The notes beneath the pieces were generated by a model, which had not been told where the DNA came from, did no database searches, and saw nothing but the letters and a program-made list of their open reading frames with translations. A stretch of 64,000 nt of DNA from Colwellia polaris (lineage in GTDB: Bacteria > Pseudomonadota > Gammaproteobacteria > Enterobacterales > Alteromonadaceae), in NCBI RefSeq assembly GCF_002104515.1, contig NZ_NBOE01000001.1:620001-684000 (forward strand). The letters are read 5' to 3'. Shown here one piece after another: positions 8,430-18,802 of this stretch (within the stretch, counting starts at the first letter, position 1; the number at the start of each line of letters is the position of its first letter). A program made the translations under genes and the position numbers.

Positions 8430-9734
8430 ATGAATACAATATTTAGTAAAAAATTATTAGCCGTAGTAATTAGCAGCCTGTTATTAGGGCTTACTACAAA
8501 TCATGATGCTTTTGCACAGTCATCAGATGGTACTGGTTCTGTCGCAAAGGTTTTGAAGCAAGATGTAAAAGAACATGAAGATGATCATGACGATCATGAA
8601 AAGGGACATGAAGAAGAAAAAGATGACCATGACGAGCATGAACACGAAAAAGGACATGAAGAAGATAAAGGTGACCATGACGAGCACGGCCATGAAGGTG
8701 ATAATAAAGAGGAAGAAGAGCATGAAGAAGGTATCACTATTGATCCAAAGAAGATGTCGCTTGCTAACATCAAAGTGGAAAGTGTTAAGCCTGAATATCA
8801 ATTTAGCACCGTGTATGCACCTGGCGAAATAAAAGCTAATGGCTATAAAAGTTATGTGGTATCACCACGTACAGAGTCGGTTATTATCAGTCGCCATGCA
8901 GCGCTTGGCGAACATGTAGCAATAGGTCAGAAGTTGGTTACATTATTTAGTGAAGCAATGGCACAAGCACAGGCTGACTATTTAATCGCTTCAACCGAAT
9001 GGCAACGTGTGAAAAAGCTGGGTAACAAGACGGTGAGTGAAAGTCGATTGTTACAAGCAGAAACTACATTCAATGCAAGCTATGGGAAGCTTATTGCTTT
9101 AGGATTAACTGAAAAAGCGATAGATGGGATTTCTAACAAAAACATAAAAGCGTTTGGGCAATATACATTAACTGCTCAGCGTGAAGGAGTGGTACTTCAA
9201 GACGACTTTATCCAAGGGCAACGTGTTGATGCTGGGGATACCGTTATGTTGCTAGCTGATGAAAAAAAATTATGGGTTGAAGCAAAAGTTTCTCCAAATA
9301 AAAAGCTTAATTTATCAATTGACTCTCCTGCGGTACTTAAATTAGAAGGCCAGAGTTACAATGCCAAAGTTATCCAAGAAGCCCATACAATTGACCCTAT
9401 TACTCGTACTCGAATTATTAGATTAGGAGTAGAAAATTCGGATGATAACCTCCATTCAGGCATGTTTGTAAAAGTTTACTTTCAGTTCGCCACAAAGCAG
9501 AAAGTGATGGCTGTGCCAGAAGAAGCATTGATCCGTAGTGCCGATGGTGATTGGACCGTATTTGTCGAAGACCACCCTGGAGAATTTAAAGCTGTAGAAG
9601 TAGAACTAGGCCGAGCCTTAGGTGGTTTTAGAGAAATCATTGGCCTTGATAGTGGAACGCGAATTGTAACCAAAGGTGCATTTTTTGTTGCGTCTGAAAT
9701 CGCTAAAGGCGGATTCGATCCGCATAACCACTAA
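8430..9734 (+). CDS. RND efflux periplasmic adaptor with His/Asp/Glu-rich N terminus
   Basis: The 434-residue adaptor has a signal peptide (about 1-29), then a low-complexity His/Asp/Glu-rich region (about residues 47-100) and a standard HlyD-type core with barrel-sandwich and beta-barrel domains. The His-rich region is encoded by a nearly perfect 48-base tandem duplication. Such stretches bind zinc, nickel or cobalt, so it may collect metal and pass it to the pump. The stop is 11 bases before the pump start. It lacks the heavy-metal-binding and CusF domains of the adaptor at 37968. Confidence 0.9.
   Translation: MNTIFSKKLLAVVISSLLLGLTTNHDAFAQSSDGTGSVAKVLKQDVKEHEDDHDDHEKGHEEEKDDHDEHEHEKGHEEDKGDHDEHGHEGDNKEEEEHEEGITIDPKKMSLANIKVESVKPEYQFSTVYAPGEIKANGYKSYVVSPRTESVIISRHAALGEHVAIGQKLVTLFSEAMAQAQADYLIASTEWQRVKKLGNKTVSESRLLQAETTFNASYGKLIALGLTEKAIDGISNKNIKAFGQYTLTAQREGVVLQDDFIQGQRVDAGDTVMLLADEKKLWVEAKVSPNKKLNLSIDSPAVLKLEGQSYNAKVIQEAHTIDPITRTRIIRLGVENSDDNLHSGMFVKVYFQFATKQKVMAVPEEALIRSADGDWTVFVEDHPGEFKAVEVELGRALGGFREIIGLDSGTRIVTKGAFFVASEIAKGGFDPHNH
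8598..8693 (+). repeat. 48-bp tandem duplication inside the adaptor gene
   Basis: Two consecutive 48-base units (8598-8645 and 8646-8693) differ at only a few positions and encode the repeated His/Glu/Asp block. It is in frame, so unit number can change without breaking the gene. Confidence 0.85.
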
Positions 9735-9745
9735 GGGGCAAAACT

Positions 9746-12700
9746 ATGTTTAATAAAATAATAGATTGGTCTGTTAATAATAGACTCCTGATTTTGATTG
9801 CGCTGTTTGCCACCATGGTTGGCGCAATTATGGTTATTCCAAAACTAAATTTAGATGCCTTTCCTGATGTTACTAATGTTCAAGTTGCTGTAAATACTGA
9901 AGCGCCAGGACTGGCTGCTGAAGAAGTTGAACAACTCATTACGTACCCTATTGAAGCGGTAATGTATGCCTTACCTGATGTAGAACAAGTGCGCTCAATT
10001 TCTAAAACAGGTTTGTCTGGCGTAACGGTTGTTTTCAAAGAAGGCACCGACATTTACTTTGCAAGACAACTCGTATTTGAGCGTCTTCAAGCCGCAAAAG
10101 AACTCATACCTGAAGGTGTTGGGACACCCGAAATGGGGCCAAACACCTCTGGGCTGGGCCAAGTATTTCAGTATCTTCTTATTTCAGATAAAGATGCAGG
10201 CTATGATGCTATGGCGCTTCGAAGTCTTAACGATTGGATTGTGAAGTTACTCGTTATGCCTGTCGATGGTGTTACTGATGTACTCTCCTTTGGAGGTATT
10301 GTTAGGCAGTACCAAGTAAATGTAGATCCATCTAAGCTTCTTTCTTATAACCTAACGCAAGAAGACGTTGTTGGTGCCCTAGATAACAACAATGCGAATG
10401 TTGGCGGCTGGTATATGAACCGTGGGCAAGAGCAGCTTGTTATTAGAGGTACAGGTTGGTTTGAAAGTGGTGACGCTGGTATTAGTAATATCAAACAAGT
10501 TCCCGTCAAAACAGTTGATGGGACGGTTGTGACGGTTTCGGATATTGCTAAAGTTGAAATGGGCAGTGAAATTCGCCAAGGTGCTGTCACTATGACGCGA
10601 AAATCACCCAATGGTAAAGTAGAGAACTTAGGTGAAGTTGTCTCTGGTATTGTATTAAAACGCATGGGGTCAAATACTAAAGCTACCATTGATGGTATCA
10701 ATGCAAGAATCCCATTGATTAATCAAGCATTACCTAAAGGTGTTCGCTTTGAGCCATTTTATGATCAGGCTGATTTGATTGAAAAAGCCGTTGATACGGT
10801 AGTTGATGCACTTTCACTAGCATTTATTTTCATCTGTATTGTATTGGCTCTATTCTTAATGAATTTACGTGCAACCTTCTTGGTATTAATTTCAATTCCA
10901 ATTTCTATTGGTATTGCGTTAATGATCATGGCTTGGTGGGGGATATCTGCTAACTTAATGTCGCTAGGCGGAATAGCTGTCGCTATTGGTATGCTAGTTG
11001 ATGGCTCAGTCGTGATGGTTGAGAACATGTTTAAGCATTTAAATAGACCAGACTCTACCCATTCAAACAGTGTAAAAGAAAGAGTGCCTAGTGCTGATAC
11101 TGATCCACATGATGTAGAACAAGATGAGCATGGTATTAAATTACGTCTTCAAAATGCTGGTAAAGAAGTGGCTCGTCCGGTATTTTTTGCAGCCTCTATT
11201 ATTTTAGTCGTATTTACGCCTTTATTTAGCTTTGAAGGTGTTGAGGCAAAGTTATTCCAACCTATGGCAATAAGTATCATTTTAGCTGTTATATCCGCTA
11301 TTGTGGTTGCGTTGTTTATCGTGCCAGCACTGGCAACTTATCTATTTAAATCTGGTGTGAAAGAGAGGGAAAGCTTTGTTCTTAAACCATTAGATAAACT
11401 CTATAGAAAAGGTCTAACATTCGCATTAAAACACACTAAGTTAGTCATTTCAGCTTCACTTATTTTAGTTGCATCTGCATTTGCATTAGTTCCATTTATT
11501 GGCACTGAATTTGTTCCTGAGTTAGAGGAAGGGACTATTAATTTAAGAGCAACCCTTGCGCCATCTTCAAGTTTGGATACGGCGTTAACCGTAGCTCCGA
11601 TTTTAGAAGAAAAGTTAATGGCGTTTCCTGAAGTAACTTATGCATTAAGCCGAATTGGACGAGCAGAAATAGGTGGAGATCCAGAGCCAGTTAATAACAT
11701 AGAAATTTACATAGGATTGAAGCCTGTTTCTGAGTGGTCAAGTGCATCTAATCGATATGAACTTCAAGGTAAGATGGAGAGATCTTTGGAAGAATTCCCT
11801 GGGTTGTTACTCAACTTTTCTCAACCTATTGCGACTCGTGTTGATGAGCTACTATCTGGCGTTAAAGCTCAGTTAGCGATAAAGTTATTTGGTCCTGAGT
11901 TAGACGTTTTAGCAACTAAAGGGCAAGAGATTGAAGCAGTTATTAAGAGTGTTGACGGTGCAAGAGATGTTGCGCTTGAGCAAATTTCAGGTGAAGCCCA
12001 ACTTGTCGTAAAACCTAATAGGCAAGAGCTATCGCGCTTTGGACTTTCAGTTGTTGATATAATGGAAGTTGTACGAGATGGTATTGGTGGGGTCGAAGCT
12101 GGACAAATCATCAATGGTAACGAGCGATATGATATTTATGTGCGTATTGAAGAAGAATATCGACGAAATAAGGAAGCTATTTCAGATATTCGAATTCAGT
12201 CACCAACAGGTGCCTGGGTACGCTTAGGTGATGTTGCAACTGTTTCATTTGAATCAGGTCCTCCTCAAGTAAGGCGTGATGATGTTCAAAGGCGTGTCGT
12301 TATTCAAGCAAACGTTCAGAATAGAGATATGGGCAGTGTAGTAGCCGACATCAGAAAAGTTATTGCTGAGAAAGTTGACCTACCTTCAGGCTACTCGGTA
12401 GCAATAGGTGGCCAATTCGAAAGCCAGCAGCGTGCTCAAAACAGACTAGCTATCGTTGTACCTCTGTCTTTAGCGCTAATTGCATTGTTACTTTACTTTG
12501 CTTTTGGCTCTGTTGGTCAAGCTATGCTGATTTTAGTGAATGTGCCACTAGCCGTAATTGGCGGTGTTTTTTCCCTGTACATATCTGGCCAATATTTATC
12601 TGTACCAAGCTCAGTAGGCTTTATTACCTTATTCGGTGTAGCGGTATTAAATGGGGTTGTAATGGTAGAAAGCATCAACCAACGAATAAAAGATGGTTTA

Positions 12701-12946
12701 GAGGCTTCCAAGGCAGTTTTTGAAGGAGCAACGTCAAGATTAAGACCTGTACTTATGACAGCAATTACATCTGCATTAGGATTAATCCCAATGCTAATGT
12801 CAAATGGTGTAGGTGCTGAAATCCAGCGCCCACTTGCCAGTGTTATTGTAGGTGGCTTGGTAACGGCCACGCTGTTAACACTGTTTGTATTACCTGTTTT
12901 ATATCGCTGGTTTTCAAGGAAAAAAATTGAGGAGTTGTCTCGTTAA
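9746..12946 (+). CDS. Heavy-metal RND efflux pump (HME-RND, CzcA/CusA family)
   Basis: A 1066-residue inner-membrane proton/metal antiporter with the usual 12-helix RND plan and two large periplasmic domains. The helix-4 proton-relay motif reads GGIAVAIGMLVDGSVVMVEN, unlike the DFGLLVDGAIIIVEN of the pump at 30235. The three methionines used by CusA for copper are not found at the matching positions, so a divalent metal is more likely. A loop after helix 4 (about residues 432-468) is longer and more charged than in the other two pumps. It is the last gene of its operon and is followed by a terminator. Confidence 0.93.
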   Translation: MFNKIIDWSVNNRLLILIALFATMVGAIMVIPKLNLDAFPDVTNVQVAVNTEAPGLAAEEVEQLITYPIEAVMYALPDVEQVRSISKTGLSGVTVVFKEGTDIYFARQLVFERLQAAKELIPEGVGTPEMGPNTSGLGQVFQYLLISDKDAGYDAMALRSLNDWIVKLLVMPVDGVTDVLSFGGIVRQYQVNVDPSKLLSYNLTQEDVVGALDNNNANVGGWYMNRGQEQLVIRGTGWFESGDAGISNIKQVPVKTVDGTVVTVSDIAKVEMGSEIRQGAVTMTRKSPNGKVENLGEVVSGIVLKRMGSNTKATIDGINARIPLINQALPKGVRFEPFYDQADLIEKAVDTVVDALSLAFIFICIVLALFLMNLRATFLVLISIPISIGIALMIMAWWGISANLMSLGGIAVAIGMLVDGSVVMVENMFKHLNRPDSTHSNSVKERVPSADTDPHDVEQDEHGIKLRLQNAGKEVARPVFFAASIILVVFTPLFSFEGVEAKLFQPMAISIILAVISAIVVALFIVPALATYLFKSGVKERESFVLKPLDKLYRKGLTFALKHTKLVISASLILVASAFALVPFIGTEFVPELEEGTINLRATLAPSSSLDTALTVAPILEEKLMAFPEVTYALSRIGRAEIGGDPEPVNNIEIYIGLKPVSEWSSASNRYELQGKMERSLEEFPGLLLNFSQPIATRVDELLSGVKAQLAIKLFGPELDVLATKGQEIEAVIKSVDGARDVALEQISGEAQLVVKPNRQELSRFGLSVVDIMEVVRDGIGGVEAGQIINGNERYDIYVRIEEEYRRNKEAISDIRIQSPTGAWVRLGDVATVSFESGPPQVRRDDVQRRVVIQANVQNRDMGSVVADIRKVIAEKVDLPSGYSVAIGGQFESQQRAQNRLAIVVPLSLALIALLLYFAFGSVGQAMLILVNVPLAVIGGVFSLYISGQYLSVPSSVGFITLFGVAVLNGVVMVESINQRIKDGLEASKAVFEGATSRLRPVLMTAITSALGLIPMLMSNGVGAEIQRPLASVIVGGLVTATLLTLFVLPVLYRWFSRKKIEELSR

Positions 12947-12965
12947 CTAAGATAGCCTAACTTAG

Positions 12966-13008
12966 ATTATTCCGTATTAGGTACGTAGCTGATGCGGAAT
13001 AATTTTAT
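12966..13008 (+). terminator. Rho-independent terminator after the RND pump
   Basis: The arms 12966-12977 and 12992-13003 pair over 12 bases with one G-U pair (ATTATTCCG against CGGAATAAT) and are followed by a short T run. It ends the 7149-12946 operon. Confidence 0.8.
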
Positions 13009-13562
13009 AATGTTAAGTGGTAAGAGATGGGTCATTGTCTTGCAGGAAAAATAGATGGTTTGAATAACTGCTATAGTAAAGAAGCTATTTTATTATTCAG
13101 CTCTTTAGCTTGTGCGTGATTTAAATTATTTGCTGACTTATTTTGACCAATAGTTTAAGTGACACTTACAGCCTCGTTAGAGGTTTGTTCGATATCTTTT
13201 GTGGTTTTTGCTCCATTATCTTTATGCAAGCGTTCAATACCAAAACGAGAGATATTGACCGAATCACTAGTAAGTACGTTAAGATTTGATTTCGTTACGG
13301 TATTTAAAAACGGCAGAACACTACTAGCGAAATTAACATTCGCTATATCTGTATTGATAGTCAATGGGTTCATAATCAACATTACGCATTTCCCCTAGTG
13401 TCCAATTAAAGTACCTAGTTTGGGAAATCGCCATTTTCTGTATGAGATAACAACACTTGTGATCAGGGAAGAACAAGCTTTTAATGGGCACTTCAGCTTT
13501 AAGCTCATTATTTGTGTATATTAGGTAATAGTAGAGGGCGAACTTCTTCCATATTGTTTTGA
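13009..13562. other. Intergenic region with no recognised gene
   Basis: This stretch lies between the RND operon terminator and the end of merA. Two minus-strand reading frames overlap here, 75 codons at 13155-13382 and 81 codons at 13333-13578. Neither has a recognisable domain, and the second runs into merA. Their overlap and bias-free composition suggest remnants or chance frames. I see no tRNA, transposase or clear operator. Confidence 0.4.
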
Positions 13563-15017
<1,455 letters not shown>

Positions 15018-15093
15018 TTAAAATTTTGCTGCTATTAATGTTTGGTGCATTTGTTATGGCTAAACTAATCAACAAGCAGTCTTATGCTAAATC

Positions 15094-15423
15094 TTACTTG
15101 GTAGTTTTTACTTTTGCTGGGTAGCCAATATTTGTAGACGCTAATGCAATCGCTTCAATGCTGGTCTTGTTCGGATCAAATAAAACTGTTGCTGTTTTTG
15201 CATCATAATCAACTGTAGCTTTTACAACGCCATCTACTTTCTCCATCGCCTTACGCACAGTTATATGACACATCTTGCAGGTCATTTTCTCAATCGAGAA
15301 AACTTTAGTAGTTACCTCTTGAGTAGCAACATTACTGGTTACTTCAGAATGTTGCATGGCTAGCGTGTTGCCAAACATAAGCATTGAGCTTAATAGTATT
15401 GAAACGGTAATTAATTTTTTCAT
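15094..15423 (-). CDS. merP: Periplasmic mercury-binding protein MerP
   Basis: A 109-residue protein with a signal peptide (about 1-22) and one HMA domain with the MTCKMC site (Cys49 and Cys52). MerP takes Hg(II) in the periplasm and hands it to MerT. A linker of about 18 residues before the domain makes it longer than classical MerP (about 91 residues). It lies between merT and merA. Confidence 0.93.
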   Translation of the reverse strand: MKKLITVSILLSSMLMFGNTLAMQHSEVTSNVATQEVTTKVFSIEKMTCKMCHITVRKAMEKVDGVVKATVDYDAKTATVLFDPNKTSIEAIALASTNIGYPAKVKTTK

Positions 15424-15511
15424 TGTTTTGCCTTTTTTTAATATCTGTTCTAAGTTAACTGGATTTGTTAAATCGTATTTTCATCAGTCAGTTTTTGTTA
15501 ATCAATTGCTA

Positions 15512-15865
15512 TTAAGTAATAATGTAATCTGCGTAATAGGGAAAGCTCATCATCACTATAAGAATTATGCTTACAAGCCAAAATATAATGCGCTGATTTC
15601 TTAATACTTTAGGGTTTTCGCAAACTGAACCCTCCTCACACTTTTGAGGAGCGATATATAATTTATAAAAAACTACGCCTAAAAAAATGAGGGTAATTGC
15701 GGTAAAATACCCGCTATAAGGTTCCATTGCAGTGAGGTTACCTACCCATGCACCGCCTATGCCAAGTGACAGCAATAGCAGTGGTCCAATACAACATGCT
15801 GACGCGCCTAAACCAGCGACAATTGCTAATAGTAAAGAACGATTTTGAGTAGGAGAATTCGACAT
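15512..15865 (-). CDS. merT: Mercuric transport protein MerT
   Basis: A 117-residue inner-membrane protein with three predicted helices. The vicinal Cys24-Cys25 pair in the first helix and the cytoplasmic-loop cysteines Cys76 and Cys82 are the relay residues known for MerT. It imports Hg(II) for reduction by MerA. It is the first structural gene after the operator at 15897-15928. Confidence 0.95.
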   Translation of the reverse strand: MSNSPTQNRSLLLAIVAGLGASACCIGPLLLLSLGIGGAWVGNLTAMEPYSGYFTAITLIFLGVVFYKLYIAPQKCEEGSVCENPKVLRNQRIIFWLVSIILIVMMSFPYYADYIIT

Positions 15866-15896
15866 AATTCAATCTCATATAAGGCTAATATAAGAT

Positions 15897-15928
15897 AGTT
15901 TACACTCTGGGGTGTAGCACAGAGTCAA
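15897..15928 (-). promoter_or_regulatory. MerR-type promoter/operator of merTPA
   Basis: On the minus strand TTGACT and TAAACT are separated by 20 bases. The spacer holds an ACTCTG...CAGAGT dyad. Tn501-type mer promoters have 19 bases; 20 bases and this half-site are closer to the ZntR box of zntA. It lies between merR and merT, so merTPA has its own promoter although merR points the same way. Confidence 0.8.
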
Positions 15929-15965
15929 GAGGTTAATAAATCATTTTTTGAGAGAGGTAGAAGTG

Positions 15966-16382
15966 TTATTTTTCTAAAAAGCCTTTTTGAGATAATCCAT
16001 CGATGAAGCCACAGTGAGTAGTATCATCAGTATGACAAGTTGATATTAAGTCGTCTAATGCTATTTGAATAGTCAGTAATCCAGCGATTTGTTGTTGGAT
16101 TTTATCTCGCTTTTCTTGCGCTAAAGTTTGAACATCACCACAATGTTGATCGCCTAAGGTTAGCAATTGCTTTATTTCCTCTAACGAAAAACCAAGTTGC
16201 TGAGCACGCTTTACAAATCGAATTCGATCTACACTTGTATCTGGGTAATGACGAAAACCGCCTAACGGCTTTTCAGGCTCCACTATTAAACCTTTGCGTT
16301 GATAATGTCTTATTGTCTCAATATTGACTTCAGCGGCTTTTGCGAGTCGGCCAATGGTTAATGGTGGATTGTTTCTAGTCAT
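15966..16382 (-). CDS. merR: MerR-family mercury regulator
   Basis: A 138-residue MerR-family activator with an N-terminal winged helix (residues 8-75) and a dimer helix. Three cysteines at 81, 116 and 124 match the Hg ligands of Tn501 MerR (82, 117, 126), with the last pair one residue closer. It would repress and then activate the promoter at 15897-15928. Transcription in the same direction as merTPA, not divergent, differs from Tn21/Tn501 and is a layout I recall from marine and IncJ mer operons. A zinc/lead-type sensor is the main alternative; context favours mercury. Confidence 0.85.
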   Translation of the reverse strand: MTRNNPPLTIGRLAKAAEVNIETIRHYQRKGLIVEPEKPLGGFRHYPDTSVDRIRFVKRAQQLGFSLEEIKQLLTLGDQHCGDVQTLAQEKRDKIQQQIAGLLTIQIALDDLISTCHTDDTTHCGFIDGLSQKGFLEK

Positions 16383-16684
16383 TTATACTGCCTTTAAATT
16401 AGTTTGTATTTATAGTGCAGAATTGAAAAAGGTATTAGGTAGTAAACGTACTATAAACTGCTTTTCATATTATCAAAAGTGAAATTTATTGTAATAATAG
16501 GCAAGGCTTTGTGTGCTAGAGCATGTGATGTTAGGCCGCATCAAAGAGTCCAGCTCACACTAATATGAAGAAACGGATATACTTTGAATAGATAGTAAAT
16601 TCGCGTAGCGAATGTGTACCAATAAAATTTACTCGACAAAAAGAGCGTGGGCTTTTTGTTGCGTATTTTTGTATTGGTGAATAC

Positions 16685-17042
16685 ATGTCGCTTAAAAATG
16701 AAGACTTGCTTAACAATGTTAAAAGGCAAGCAAAAAGGCTTTCGAAAATTTATCTATTCCGCTTGGGCAAGCCCAGTAAATGTAGTTCTATACTTTTGTG
16801 GCTGTGAGAACTATAGACAGTTAATTTCTCTATTGAAGTCTGACCTCCTTGAAAATCTAAACCTGATATTAGCAGTTTTACTCTCAAAAGCAGAAGACTG
16901 CCTTCTAAAATTTCTCAACACTGATATGAATAATACTTTGTCTCGCTTTTAATAAGGGTTGAAAATATAAAAATAAATGAAAATACTGTTGTTGAAATTT
17001 TCGGTATTGAACTAACTGATTTTAAAAGAAAAGTAGAATAAA
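16685..17042 (+). pseudogene. Frameshifted relative of the unknown gene at 17265
   Basis: Three frames read in succession give one coherent protein. It begins with an ATG at 16685 (MSLKNEDLLNNVKRQAKR...), continues in a second frame (CGCENYRQLISLLKSD...), and ends in a third (NENTVVEIFGIELTDF...). The start and middle align with residues 10-55 of the protein at 17265-18308, for example a K-RLQ/KRQ opening and a C-xNYxxLxxLLK block. Two frameshifts would have killed it. The family is unrecognised. Confidence 0.55.
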
Positions 17043-17264
17043 ATCCTTTTAAATTATACAGATATGTATAATTGCGCCCTGTTTACAACAACATTTTACT
17101 CATTTATATTAGCAAAAAAGGCTGAACGGACAGCCTATGCCTACACATATTTAATTTATATTTAAGTATGAACGATGAAGCGGAGCATCCGTAAAAATTT
17201 GGTTTTCATAATTAACAAACTGGCGTTAGTAGGCTGTTGTTTGTTTTAATTTATGGATAACTAG

Positions 17265-18308
17265 ATGATTTCAGCTCTTACCTTAAGTCACAAATTGAGA
17301 CTTCAATCGAAATTTCTCGCTAACTCACTCAATCTACCTCAAGATCATGGAAAGGATTTATTAGCCAGGGCAATATATTGTACTCCTAATTATGATTCTT
17401 TAACTGAACTACTCTTTAAAGAGATGTGTGGTGCGAAAATTTTTGGGACAATTCAACATCACTGGTTAAAGTACCTTCTGATCTGTGAATGTGAGGATCA
17501 ATTGCTTATTGATGATCTACATAAAAGCATTGAGTTTATGGCAAAACGCCTTGAAGGAATGGTAGTCATTAATGTAAGCAAGGTTCGATTAATTTCTATT
17601 CTTTATGAGCTATTCGGTTTAGGAAATGAATCGAAATACATTATTGAAGCGCCAAGTGAGTTTAGTCTTGACTGGAAACCTTATTTTAAAACGTTGAACA
17701 ATAACGAAGCAATTCTTTATTGTGATTTCAAAATTAATCAAATTGCATATCGACTAATTGCGACTACTTTTTATCCGAAAAATTTTAGAGAAAATAATTT
17801 TGATGAATCATTAGTCAAAAATCTTGAACAGGATAATGAAGATTCGGAAATTGCCATAGCTGAAAGTCCATTTATAGACGAGCATAAAAGCTGGTTTTTA
17901 AATACAGTTAACTTTTTTACCAATTTTGATTCATTTTGTGATGATGAAGTTCCTTATGTATTTCACATTGAAGGAAAAAGGTACGCGGTATATGGTTTTC
18001 CTTTATCCCCAAGTTTAACAGAAGAAATCAACAGTAATTTACCAACACTTAAAATATCAATTAGAGATATTCCAGAGAAGCAGGTTTTTATATTTTATTT
18101 TGAGCAGCAAAGGCTGATATTCGAATGTATTCATGTTGAATCACCCGCTATGTCTATGATCAATTATTGTGAATTTAGTAATGGCATTAAAGAAACACTG
18201 CTAAACCATAAAGACGCACGAAAACTCCCAATCATTCTTCATCAATCATATTTCTCCGCAAGTATTCGACCATTTTGTGATATGGATTACTTGGAGAATT
18301 CTATATGA
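17265..18308 (+). CDS. Hypothetical protein of unknown function
   Basis: A 347-residue soluble, acidic protein with no signal peptide or membrane segment. I recognise no domain. The first 60 residues form predicted helices and resemble the broken gene just upstream. The rest looks like mixed alpha/beta with several aromatic-rich strands. It has no close partner: the mer operon lies on the other strand and a dmeF remnant follows. It is followed by a perfect 20-base hairpin. It could be cargo unrelated to metals. Confidence 0.6.
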   Translation: MISALTLSHKLRLQSKFLANSLNLPQDHGKDLLARAIYCTPNYDSLTELLFKEMCGAKIFGTIQHHWLKYLLICECEDQLLIDDLHKSIEFMAKRLEGMVVINVSKVRLISILYELFGLGNESKYIIEAPSEFSLDWKPYFKTLNNNEAILYCDFKINQIAYRLIATTFYPKNFRENNFDESLVKNLEQDNEDSEIAIAESPFIDEHKSWFLNTVNFFTNFDSFCDDEVPYVFHIEGKRYAVYGFPLSPSLTEEINSNLPTLKISIRDIPEKQVFIFYFEQQRLIFECIHVESPAMSMINYCEFSNGIKETLLNHKDARKLPIILHQSYFSASIRPFCDMDYLENSI

Positions 18309-18327
18309 ATGAGATGCTTCTAAAGAA

Positions 18328-18371
18328 CGTTTTAATATTACGATTACCTAAGTAATCGTAATATTAAAACG
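18328..18371. repeat. Perfect 20-bp inverted repeat
   Basis: The arms 18328-18347 and 18352-18371 are perfect complements with a four-base CTAA loop. No T run follows on the plus strand. A second, weaker inverted repeat (CGAGAAT...ATTCTCG) starts at its right edge and runs to about 18393. It may terminate the unknown gene, or mark an old insertion boundary next to the dmeF remnant. Confidence 0.85.
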
Positions 18372-18407
18372 AGAATTATTTAAAATATTCTCGAAAATGA
18401 AATCAAT

Positions 18408-18650
18408 TTACCTATTATGTATTTCAATAGACCCATGAGAAAGTTGAGGTGAAGAATTCATTAGGATTTTTTGATATTCCTCTTTAACTAATGGCTCTTT
18501 TGATGAAACTGAAAGAATAGCGTTTGTTCTAATTGGCTATGTTCCAAACATTGATATCATTAATAACAGTTTATTGAGCACTAATTGCAGTAGATATTTC
18601 CTCTAAAGTTGAAATATCTACTGATTTATCTAAAAGGGGTTTTGTGCTCA
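18408..18650 (-). pseudogene. Remnant of dmeF (C-terminal third of a CDF transporter)
   Basis: Minus-strand translation gives the C-terminal domain of DmeF with damage: LLDKSVDISTLEEIS, then a stop, then TVINDINVWNIAN, another stop and a frameshift, then KEPLVKEEYQKIL and PQLSHGSIEI. The intact gene at 24877-25782 has LLDKSVKKPTLDKIS, TVINDIHVWKIAT, GEPLKSEEYEIIL and PQLSHISIEI in the same order. Only the 3-prime part remains. It is a second, decayed dmeF copy about 6 kb from the working one. Confidence 0.85.
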
Positions 18651-18744
18651 TCCCCTCGAAATCACTAAGAATCTATTTGTACGAAAAGTTCGTTTATAAA
18701 ATTTAAATCATGCTTCAGATTTAAATCTTTTTATATGCCAATGC

Positions 18745-18786
18745 TTGTATATGTGATTTTTCATATATATAATAATTCACATGCAA
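18745..18786 (+). promoter_or_regulatory. Possible ArsR operator upstream of the ars operon
   Basis: An imperfect inverted repeat pairs TTGTATATGTGATT (18745-18758) with AATTCACATGCAA (18774-18786), within 60 bases of the arsC-arsR start. Position and symmetry suit autoregulation by the ArsR part of the fusion. Assignment is by place and symmetry only. Confidence 0.45.
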
Positions 18787-18802
18787 ATAACTAAGGTTTC
18801 AT

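Noticed and set aside
8523-8832. Hydrophobic minus-strand and Lys/Met-rich plus-strand frames over the adaptor start
   Set aside because: Both are shadows of the His/Asp/Glu-rich repeat of the adaptor at 8430-9734.
16541-16729. 62-codon minus-strand frame upstream of merR
   Set aside because: It overlaps the start of the broken gene at 16685 and has no supporting signal.
17114-17135. Minus-strand terminator (GGCTG...CAGCC plus T run)
   Set aside because: The stem is only five bases and no minus-strand gene ends here, so it is not listed as a feature.
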